Positions 7,863 to 16,935 of a stretch of 64,000 nt of DNA are shown one piece after another; within the stretch, counting starts at the first letter, position 1, and the number at the start of each line of letters is the position of its first letter. This stretch comes from Planctomyces sp. (GTDB taxonomy: Bacteria > Planctomycetota > Planctomycetia > Planctomycetales > Planctomycetaceae), in assembly GCA_016795105.1 (NCBI GenBank), contig JAEUIH010000038.1, forward strand, positions 1 to 64,000, given 5' to 3'. Under the pieces are notes generated by a model. That model did no database searches, was not told the origin of the DNA, and worked only from the letters and a program-made list of their open reading frames with translations. The position numbers and the translations under genes were made by a program.

Positions 7863-9239
7863 CTAAGATTCCTCACGAAACAGTCTTCGTCCTTTAAGTT
7901 CAAATCTTGGAAGTTCTCCCGGGGCAACGTGCCGGACTTCACATGAAAAGCCAAGTCGCTTTCGCAGAGCGGCTTCAACCTGCACGCGGAGTGCTTCAAT
8001 GGCATCGGCTGCTGCAGGGACGGGTTCGATTGTAATCACAAGTTCCTGCATTGCGCGAATCGTCTTGACATCAATACGAAACTCGGCGACTTCCGGAATC
8101 TCCCGAACCACCGCTTCAATGCTGGATGGAAACACGTTGTTGCCTCGAACGATTACCATATCGTCCGATCTTCCGAGGATTCCTCCATCGAGCCACGTCA
8201 GCTGGCGACCTGCGGGGTCGGGTTCGGTTGAAGCACGAACAAGATCGCGAGTTCGATAACGGATCATAGGTGTCCCGATCCGCCCAAGATTGGTGATGAC
8301 CAGTTCCCCAAGTTGGCCATGCTGAACGGGTTCAAGTGAATCCGGGTCCAGAATTTCTGCGATACATTCGGTTTCGAGAAGGTAAAGTCCACCGGGGCGG
8401 TCTTCACTTTCGACACCGAGCGAAGCGATTTCCGTCATGCCCCAATGATCGATCACACGTGCCTCCCACACATCCTCCAGCCGTGCGCGAGTTGCTGGAA
8501 TTGCACCTCCAGGTTCTCCGGCAACAATCAGCATGCGCACCGAAGATTCTCGAAGATCAATCCCCTGCTCTTCCGCAACTTCGGCCATTCTCATGGCATA
8601 GGTGGGAGTACAGCAGATCACAGTGGCTTCATTTTCGATCATCGCCTGAAGCCGCACTGTGGTACTCATCCCGCCGCCTGCAATACAAAAGTTCCCGAGT
8701 CTGCAGGCTCCTTCAAATGCAGCCCAGAATCCAATGAACGGACCAAAGGAGAAAGGGAAAAACAATCGATCATCCGATCGCATTCCGGCCAGCAGATAGA
8801 TCTGCCGCCAACACTCCATAATCCAGTCCCAGCTTTCCTGCGTATCCATCCACCTCAATGGTCGACCGGTTGTCCCGGAAGTCTGATGCAGGCGACGATA
8901 CTTCGTGGATGGGTAAGTCAGATTTGCGCCATACGGCGGTTGTTGAGTCTGGCTGTCGACGAGTTCCTGCTTTGAAGTCAGCGGCAGCGTTTTGAGGTCA
9001 CTCAGGCGTTTGATACCGCGGGTATCGATCCCGGCCTGAGTATATTTGTTTGTCCAGAACCGATTTCTGGGAATGATTGTTTCGAGAAGATGGAGCAGAC
9101 GCCGTTCCTGAATCGCCTCAATTTCCGATCGATTTTTCCAGACGTCCACAATTGAAGGTTCCACGAACAGCCTCTTTTCAGATTTCTGCAGGAAAATAAC
9201 CCGAGCCCTGGGAAAAGAGTGTACAAACTTCTGTTCCAT
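7863..9239 (-). CDS. Phenylacetate-CoA ligase-like AMP-forming enzyme
   Basis: A member of the acyl-adenylate-forming (ANL) superfamily, PaaK-like branch, at about 458 residues. The phosphate-binding loop is LHQTSGTTGRPLR. The aromatic/adenine motif region is HWGMTEIASLGVE, and the Asp/Arg hinge region is MIRYRTRDLVR, followed by a GRSDDMVIVRGNNVFPS-type C-terminal subdomain. It would activate a carboxylic acid to an acyl-CoA through an acyl-AMP; the acid cannot be told from sequence. ATG 9239 was chosen over the GTG one codon upstream. The N-terminal 30 residues are unusual, and a later start near 9150 is possible. Confidence 0.88.
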   Translation of the reverse strand: MEQKFVHSFPRARVIFLQKSEKRLFVEPSIVDVWKNRSEIEAIQERRLLHLLETIIPRNRFWTNKYTQAGIDTRGIKRLSDLKTLPLTSKQELVDSQTQQPPYGANLTYPSTKYRRLHQTSGTTGRPLRWMDTQESWDWIMECWRQIYLLAGMRSDDRLFFPFSFGPFIGFWAAFEGACRLGNFCIAGGGMSTTVRLQAMIENEATVICCTPTYAMRMAEVAEEQGIDLRESSVRMLIVAGEPGGAIPATRARLEDVWEARVIDHWGMTEIASLGVESEDRPGGLYLLETECIAEILDPDSLEPVQHGQLGELVITNLGRIGTPMIRYRTRDLVRASTEPDPAGRQLTWLDGGILGRSDDMVIVRGNNVFPSSIEAVVREIPEVAEFRIDVKTIRAMQELVITIEPVPAAADAIEALRVQVEAALRKRLGFSCEVRHVAPGELPRFELKGRRLFREES

Positions 9240-9370
9240 CACACTGCGGCAGAGTCGTCAGGAGATTCGATTTTCTGCGCCCTGAGATCAAGCTGTCGAA
9301 CATGTTCAGACGATCTCTCACCTGAACGCAGTCATCTGCGTCGATCCGGGACGGATTCTCGGATCCTCAG

Positions 9371-9393
9371 AAATCGGCAGATTCTGCCGATTT
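9371..9393. promoter_or_regulatory. 23-bp perfect palindrome upstream of the small gene/SNF2 pair
   Basis: Arms AAATCGGCAGA and TCTGCCGATTT are exact inverse complements around one central base. The palindrome lies 58 bp before the next start codon (9451). The one-base centre suits a protein-binding operator better than a terminator, although TTTGTT follows the right arm. Nothing else was recognised between 9240 and 9450. Confidence 0.5.
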
Positions 9394-9450
9394 GTTCTGT
9401 TTGCCGGCAGAGCTACGCCTGCTGGCTGGTTCACAGTGGAAAGTACAGGG

Positions 9451-9987
9451 ATGTCGGGGGCTACGAAGACTGATCAACTTCGTCTGGGCTTTCTGGAAAC
9501 CTTGGAAGTCGAAGGACGAGGGCACGTCGGGGGACTGCTGATTACCAATCAGCATGGTCGTCCTCTTGAGTTTCAGTGCACAACACCGGTGAAGCCTAAT
9601 CGCACACAGGAGATCCTCTACGGCGATACGCTTCGACCGTGGCTGCTGGGTGAACTGATTGGCGGGACACTCCTTGAACGAGTTTCCATCAAACCGGATG
9701 TTGTAATCACCAGCGATGAAAATCTGCTGGAACTCAGAAACCACACCTCAATCCCGGTCGCATTTGCTGAAGAACAAAAAAAATCGACTTCGAAACCTGA
9801 AGTTGGCCAACCCGCAGTATTCCGATTTGGAACCCAGAACCTCCGTTTCCATGGTGCACATCAAAAGGACGCGGACGTACTTTCAAAACAAAAACATCTG
9901 ATCCCGGATCAGGCCGATCTGCAGGAACCCCTCGAGCGAGTTCGAGAAGCTCTTGCAGAAACAGTTAAAACTGTGTTTGCACGTTGA
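9451..9987 (+). CDS. Conserved-looking hypothetical protein paired with SNF2 helicase
   Basis: A 178-residue soluble protein from ATG 9451 (MSGATKTDQLRLGFLETLE); a GTG at 9436 would add five residues. The first 110 residues alternate beta strands (GHVGGLLITNQHGRPLEFQ, then TLLERVSIKPDVVITS). The rest is charged with a helical C-terminus (LERVREALAETVKTVF). I do not recognise a domain. It is 25 bp upstream of the SNF2 gene on the same strand, so the two probably form an operon and may act together on DNA or a nucleoprotein target. That link is inference from position only. Confidence 0.7.
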   Translation: MSGATKTDQLRLGFLETLEVEGRGHVGGLLITNQHGRPLEFQCTTPVKPNRTQEILYGDTLRPWLLGELIGGTLLERVSIKPDVVITSDENLLELRNHTSIPVAFAEEQKKSTSKPEVGQPAVFRFGTQNLRFHGAHQKDADVLSKQKHLIPDQADLQEPLERVREALAETVKTVFAR

Positions 9988-10012
9988 TGATGATCGTGTT
10001 TGACCACCGAGC

Positions 10013-11959
<1,947 letters not shown>

Positions 11960-12021
11960 CTCGAACGCGATGCGTCGATTCCATACTCATCGCAGCCAGC
12001 ACGCAGCCAGCGTGATTGGTC

Positions 12022-12137
12022 ACCACGAAATACACGAACCACACGAAAAAAACTCGATCGAGCACTTCTGCGATTCTTCCGTCTATTCCGTGTCTTCCGT
12101 GGTCAAAACGCGAGTCCTGCCGGCGATTTGAATTCAA
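12022..12137 (+). repeat. MITE-like dispersed repeat, copy 1 (most complete)
   Basis: The left arm starting ACCACGAAATACACGAACC is roughly inverse-complementary to the right arm ending TTCCGTGTCTTCCGTGGT, enclosing about 40 bp. The conserved 68-bp block at 12070-12137 (GCGATTCTTCCGTCTATTCC to ATTTGAATTCAA) recurs twice more in this gap. It has no coding content. The inverted-repeat arms without a transposase suggest a non-autonomous element. Confidence 0.65.
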
Positions 12138-12222
12138 AGCCACAAACTCTGTCCTGGTGTATTCTCAGTTGGCAAGAGAATGGGGGCAGAAGAATGCAGG
12201 ACTCTACCATTCTCCTGACCCT

Positions 12223-12290
12223 GCGATTCTTCCGTCTATTCCGTGTCGTCCGTGGTCAAAACGCGAGTCCCGCCGGCGATTTGAATTCAA
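12223..12290 (+). repeat. 68-bp dispersed repeat, copy 2
   Basis: Nearly identical to 12070-12137, with only a few substitutions (for example GTCGTCC for GTCTTCC and CCCGCC for CCTGCC). It lacks the left arm seen in copy 1. The sequence just after the copy (ACTACGAACTCTG) also resembles that following copy 1, so the duplicated unit may extend about 15 bp further. Confidence 0.7.
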
Positions 12291-12333
12291 GACTACGAAC
12301 TCTGAGGTTGAATCTTCTCTGTTGGCAGGTTCA

Positions 12334-12518
12334 GGCCCAGCGGGCCGGTACTTCGTCAGCCGGGGTCGCAAGGCCCCGACACACCAGCACTCCCCGGTTT
12401 CGAGATATAGTACCCACCACAGTCGCTATGTGTCAGCCCTCCGGGCTTTTGTGCTGCGGTCTGGTTCTAAAGCCCGTGACTTGCGCCACGGGCTGACGAT
12501 GTATCGGCCCCCCGGGCC
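12334..12518 (+). other. Five consecutive GC-rich hairpins in a non-coding stretch
   Basis: Five short stems follow each other: 12334-12346 (GGCCC/GGGCC), 12361-12378 (CGGGG/CCCCG), 12435-12447 (AGCCC/GGGCT followed by TTTTG), 12471-12494 (AGCCCGTG/CACGGGCT, perfect 8 bp) and 12506-12518 (GGCCC/GGGCC). No reading frame with coding character covers it. This could be a structured RNA or a dispersed intergenic repeat. The third stem with its short T run could terminate the SNF2 transcript. Confidence 0.45.
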
Positions 12519-12613
12519 TGAATCGCTGGCAGTGTCTATCCTGACGTTTTACAACTGACCACTGTCTCAAGCAGCTCGATTGGTAACCATGAAATACACA
12601 GCCGAGCACTCAC

Positions 12614-12681
12614 GCGATTCTTCCGTCTATTCCGTGTCGTCCGTGGTCAAAACGCGAGTCCTGCCGGCGATTTGAATTCAA
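12614..12681 (+). repeat. 68-bp dispersed repeat, copy 3
   Basis: Matches copies 1 and 2 over the full 68 bp with only a few differences. It is preceded by a decayed left arm (ACCATGAAATACACAGCC near 12586). The remaining gene-free sequence up to the moxR start at 12853 shows no further recognisable feature. Confidence 0.7.
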
Positions 12682-12852
12682 ATTGATCGAACTCAAGCTG
12701 GTCACGGCGGAGCGAAGCCGCGTCGGGTATTCTGTACACGCAACCCATTCGCATTGGCAGGACCTCGTCGATATGATTCGGCGCTGGTTTCATGAGAAAG
12801 CCTGTCGAAGAACAGACGTCGTGGACATATGCTGTCGGCCCAGGGGTGAAGA

Positions 12853-13842
12853 ATGCAGGAAGAAGTACAACTGAAGGAGCAACTTGAACAGTTTCGCCAG
12901 GACTTTCAGCAACTGCAGTCTGAGATCTCGCGAGTCATTGTTGGTCAGCAGCAGGTGCTGGAGGACTGCCTGATTGCAATGATTGCCGGAGGCCACGTGT
13001 TGCTGGAAGGCGTTCCAGGACTTGGAAAGACGCTGATTGTCCGCACTCTGGCGGAAGCACTGCGGCTGCAGTTTCGTCGGATCCAGTTTACCCCCGATCT
13101 CATGCCGGCAGATTTAACGGGAACAAATGTTATCGCGGAAAAACAGGATGGGCATCGAGCCTTTGAATTTCAAAAAGGGCCCGTCTTTTCAAATATCCTG
13201 CTGGCCGATGAAATTAACCGAGCAACGCCTCGAACCCAGTCAGCCCTTCTGGAAGCCATGCAGGAACACTCCGTCACAGTCGCCGGAGTGACACATCGTC
13301 TGGCGGAGCCATTCTTTGTGATGGCAACGCAGAATCCACTGGAGATGGAAGGCACATACCCTCTGCCGGAAGCCCAACTCGATCGATTCTTCTGCAAACT
13401 GATTGTCCCGTTTCCGTCGGTTGCTGAACTGGAGACCATTCTGGATCGAACCACAGAAGCGACGCATCCGGTTGTAAGTCCTGTGCTTGAGGGAAGCCGT
13501 ATCATCGAAATGTCGCATTTGTCGAGACAGGTACCGATAGCATCCGAAGTTCGTCGCTATGCAATTGACCTCACCCTGGCGACACACCCGAACCATGCTC
13601 AGGCCCCGGAAATGGCTCGACGATTTGTCCGCTACGGCGCCAGTCCCCGCGGTCTGCAATCCATGATCCTTGGAGCACGAATCCGGGCGATCCTGAAACA
13701 TCGATACCATGTCGCTCGAGAAGATCTCAGAGCAATGGCTCACCCAGCTCTGAGACATCGACTCATCCTCAACTTTGAAGGTCAGGCGGAAGGGATTACG
13801 GCTGACCAGATTGTCGATCAGATTTTGTCATCACAAACATGA
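12853..13842 (+). CDS. MoxR-family AAA+ ATPase
   Basis: A 329-residue protein, the family's usual length. The start ATG is preceded by AGGGGTGAAGA. Walker A is GVPGLGKTLIV (near residue 55), Walker B is ILLADEINRATPRTQSALLEAMQE, sensor 1 is FVMATQNPLEMEGTYPLPEAQLDRF, and a C-terminal lid follows (SPRGLQSMILGARI). MoxR ATPases act as chaperones that mature or activate complexes together with VWA-domain partners. The next three genes encode such partners and overlap it, starting with a 4-bp ATGA overlap. Family and operon are clear; the client complex is unknown. Confidence 0.95.
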   Translation: MQEEVQLKEQLEQFRQDFQQLQSEISRVIVGQQQVLEDCLIAMIAGGHVLLEGVPGLGKTLIVRTLAEALRLQFRRIQFTPDLMPADLTGTNVIAEKQDGHRAFEFQKGPVFSNILLADEINRATPRTQSALLEAMQEHSVTVAGVTHRLAEPFFVMATQNPLEMEGTYPLPEAQLDRFFCKLIVPFPSVAELETILDRTTEATHPVVSPVLEGSRIIEMSHLSRQVPIASEVRRYAIDLTLATHPNHAQAPEMARRFVRYGASPRGLQSMILGARIRAILKHRYHVAREDLRAMAHPALRHRLILNFEGQAEGITADQIVDQILSSQT

Positions 13843-14726
13843 GCCCGGCGATGCTGTTCCCAGCCGACTTCCTGAAACGCGTAGAATACCTTTCGATCAT
13901 TTCGAAACGTGTATTTCAGGGGACACTGCTGGCACAACGAAGATCGCGGCAGACCGGTACCGGTGTGGAATTCGCCGACCACCGGGAATATGTTGCAGGT
14001 GACGATCTGCGATATCTGGACTGGAACGTCTACGCACGTCATGGGTCGCTGTTGATTAAGCGTTTTCAGGCCGAAACGGATCTCAGAATTTTTATATTGC
14101 TTGATTGTTCCGGAAGTATGCAAACCGGTTCGCCGTCAAAATTCGATCTTGCCAGACAACTTGCAGCGGCATTGTCGTATATCGCACTGAGTGACCTCGA
14201 TCGCGTCTCAATCATTCCGTTTGCAGATACAGCTTTCCGCGAGTTCCCTCTGACACGTGGCAAGGCTCGAATCGTCCCGGTAATGAATTTCCTGAGCCAG
14301 CTCAGCGCTACCGGAAACAGGACTCAGCTTCGAAGTGCTGTCGATTTTCTTTTGACGCGACACGCTGAACAGGGTCTCGTGATCCTGATCAGTGACTTCT
14401 TTGACGACACGGGCTTTGAGCACAGTCTTGATTTGCTTCGCTGCAGTCCCATGGAGACCAACGTCGTTCAGATTTATGCCGCTGAGGAAGCCAATCCGGA
14501 AGTCACTGGAGATGTGGAACTGGTCGATTCTGAGACCGGTGCGACACGAAGAATCAGAGTAACCGAAAACACTCGCAGTGAATACCTTCGGCGATTTCAT
14601 GCACATCTGTCGTCTCTCGCTGCGTACTGTGTCCGACATCGGATCAGTTGTGTGCAGGCTTCGAGCGATTCCCGTTACGATGAGCTGATCGTGAATATGA
14701 TGAAGACCGCGGGAGTCGCACCGTGA
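13839..14726 (+). CDS. DUF58 / VWA-domain protein
   Basis: A protein of 295 residues. The DUF58 signature is GVEFADHREYVAGDDLRYLDWNVYARHG. It is followed by a von Willebrand A fold whose MIDAS motif DxSxS is present (LLDCSGSM), and by LSDLDRVSIIPFAD and LVILISDFFDD. It is a soluble protein and the standard partner encoded next to MoxR, thought to present metal-dependent binding to the ATPase or its target. It overlaps moxR by 4 bp and is itself overlapped by the next gene (GTGA), which implies translational coupling. Confidence 0.93.
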   Translation: MSPAMLFPADFLKRVEYLSIISKRVFQGTLLAQRRSRQTGTGVEFADHREYVAGDDLRYLDWNVYARHGSLLIKRFQAETDLRIFILLDCSGSMQTGSPSKFDLARQLAAALSYIALSDLDRVSIIPFADTAFREFPLTRGKARIVPVMNFLSQLSATGNRTQLRSAVDFLLTRHAEQGLVILISDFFDDTGFEHSLDLLRCSPMETNVVQIYAAEEANPEVTGDVELVDSETGATRRIRVTENTRSEYLRRFHAHLSSLAAYCVRHRISCVQASSDSRYDELIVNMMKTAGVAP

Positions 14727-16861
14727 TCTCGTTTGCGAACCCGGCAGCATTTCTGCTGTTCTTCCTTACGGTTCCAATTGTCGCACTCTACTTCAAACGT
14801 CCGGCCCCCCGTCGGATTTCGGTTTCATCCAGCATGTTCTGGAATGCCTTTGAAGGCGAAGCAGCCGATTCGAAATGGCAGACGCTCCGCCATCCACTCT
14901 CACTGATTCTGCAGTTATTGTTGCTCTGCATTCTCATCCTTGCGGCAGCGGCCCCAACATGGACACGCAGCGGCGCTCGTCCGGTATCAATGGTGATCGT
15001 CCTCGACAACTCGGCCAGTATGAAGGCGACTGATGTCAAGCCAAATCGATTTGGAATTGCGAAATCCCTGATTCGAAATCGAATTCGAAATATGAACGCG
15101 GGCGATACAGTTACACTGATCCCCATGATTCCGACAGGCTCCCCCTTCCAGCTTTCCTATAACAATCATTCTGCAGGCAATGCTCAACAGGCCGAAGAAT
15201 GGCTCAATCAAGTCGTCGCGACAGACGTCCCGGAATCACCCGAGCTTATCGATCAGCTCGTCCAGCGCCTGCAACGAATCGACACACCCAACAACATTGC
15301 CATTTACTCAGACAGCCAGCAGCTTGTTTCAGGTGTCTCAGGTGCTTCAGGCCAGACAAATATTTCAGACCTGGCAAGGGGTTCAGACTCATTAAACAGG
15401 CGAGAACCAGATGAAGACAAGTCCGGCCGGCAGATTGAGTCACACATCATCAGTCGCACTGGTGCGAATGCGGGAATTACATCCTTTCGAGTCATTCGCG
15501 ACACCACGGGTGCTCCGGAAATCACCGTGACTCTTGAAGTCTTCAATGCTTCTCAGCAGGCAAGTCAGTTAACGTTGCTGGCCACGCTCAAAACCAACTC
15601 AACGGTACTGGAACTTGACCAACAACGACTCGAATTGAAACCCGAAGAACGTCGCAGACTGACGTTAAATCTGAGATCGGTGTCTGGCGGAATTCTCACA
15701 GTATCTCTTTCGCGTTTTGCAGATTCAGAAATGAACTGTCTGAATACCGACGACACCGCCAGTGGATTTGTCGATGCAGCAGAACCAGTGAAAGTGATGG
15801 TCGTTTCAAGGAGCGTGTTTCTGCGCGAAGCAACCGCCGCGATCACATGGGCTCTTCCCATCTTTATTGAATCAACACCAGACCTTGAACAGTTCCTCGT
15901 GAATCACACCGCAACGATTGCAGCGGTTCAGCCTGATGTCATCATTCTTGATTCAGCTGTTGATGTCCGCATCAACGAAATTGCAGCGGCTCTGTATGCG
16001 GAAGATCCTCAGAAACCTGTGATTCTCGCCGGTCCTCAGGCCTCCACCGAATTCTGGAGAATCGGCCCTTCGATTGAAGCCGTACTTCCTGACAAGTCTG
16101 AATCGCACTCGACGTGGTATTCCAATGCAGGCTGGTGCGAAGGTCTCAGCGACGAAGAGACAACTTTCAATGACGTGCGAGAAATCCAGTTTCTCTGCCC
16201 ACATCGAACACTGGTCGGCGGCGTTTCAGATTCCGGTAGCAGGATCCCTCTGATTTCTGCACTGGACCACGGCAATGAGACCTCCTTTGTCCTGAACATG
16301 CACCTCTCGAAGACCGACTTCGTATTCCGGGCGGCTTTCCCGATCGTCATCTCAAGACTGATAGCTGATGCTCATGGTCGACCCGAGGAACTCATTCCTG
16401 TGCTGTCAACGGGGACAACTGCAACTATTCGTTCTTCGTCAGCCGTACACTTGATGAAAAGTCCTGTCATCAGAGCTCCGGATGGGACGCCGTTCACTCA
16501 GGCTCGCTGGTTGCGGCCGTTCGAATACCAAAATGAGCAATGGGCAGACCTTGGACCATTTCAACACGTGGGCGTCTGGAAAATCGAGGAAATCCGTTCA
16601 GGAACTTCTGGTGCTGACTCGCAACCCGAAATGGCTGGATACCTTTGTATCAATCTCGACTCACCTGAAGAATCTGACTTGCGGGATGCACCTTCACCAG
16701 AATCCTCGCAAGAGTTCGCTGGCTCCGATGTCCAAATCGAAGCCAGTTCAGGAACAGCGTTTTCCGAAAACACTACCGCGCTGGCGAGTTTACTGTGCAT
16801 TGTTGGAGCCATTGCGATGTGTGTTGAGTGGACTTTGTTTCAGCGTCAGTTGATTCAGTAA
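14723..16861 (+). CDS. BatA-type membrane protein with VWA domain
   Basis: The GTG start at 14723 overlaps the DUF58 stop. Of 712 residues, the first 90 form the BatA N-terminal module: TM1 (PAAFLLFFLTVPIVALYFKR), a cytoplasmic strip, and TM2 (LSLILQLLLLCILILAAAA). A VWA domain with MIDAS DNSASM follows. A beta-rich middle and a glutamine-amidotransferase-like Rossmann part are followed by a final TM near the C-terminus (LASLLCIVGAIAMCVEW). It is likely anchored in the cytoplasmic membrane with the VWA outside. Residues about 200-215 are low-complexity (VSGVSGASGQ). The operon suggests envelope stress or complex-assembly work with MoxR. Confidence 0.88.
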   Translation: MISFANPAAFLLFFLTVPIVALYFKRPAPRRISVSSSMFWNAFEGEAADSKWQTLRHPLSLILQLLLLCILILAAAAPTWTRSGARPVSMVIVLDNSASMKATDVKPNRFGIAKSLIRNRIRNMNAGDTVTLIPMIPTGSPFQLSYNNHSAGNAQQAEEWLNQVVATDVPESPELIDQLVQRLQRIDTPNNIAIYSDSQQLVSGVSGASGQTNISDLARGSDSLNRREPDEDKSGRQIESHIISRTGANAGITSFRVIRDTTGAPEITVTLEVFNASQQASQLTLLATLKTNSTVLELDQQRLELKPEERRRLTLNLRSVSGGILTVSLSRFADSEMNCLNTDDTASGFVDAAEPVKVMVVSRSVFLREATAAITWALPIFIESTPDLEQFLVNHTATIAAVQPDVIILDSAVDVRINEIAAALYAEDPQKPVILAGPQASTEFWRIGPSIEAVLPDKSESHSTWYSNAGWCEGLSDEETTFNDVREIQFLCPHRTLVGGVSDSGSRIPLISALDHGNETSFVLNMHLSKTDFVFRAAFPIVISRLIADAHGRPEELIPVLSTGTTATIRSSSAVHLMKSPVIRAPDGTPFTQARWLRPFEYQNEQWADLGPFQHVGVWKIEEIRSGTSGADSQPEMAGYLCINLDSPEESDLRDAPSPESSQEFAGSDVQIEASSGTAFSENTTALASLLCIVGAIAMCVEWTLFQRQLIQ

Positions 16862-16935
16862 GAGAAAGAATTCTGTTGTCGAGTGACCTGCTCCGTCGTT
16901 TCGTCGTTTAGCACATTTAAGCCAAATCGAATTCC

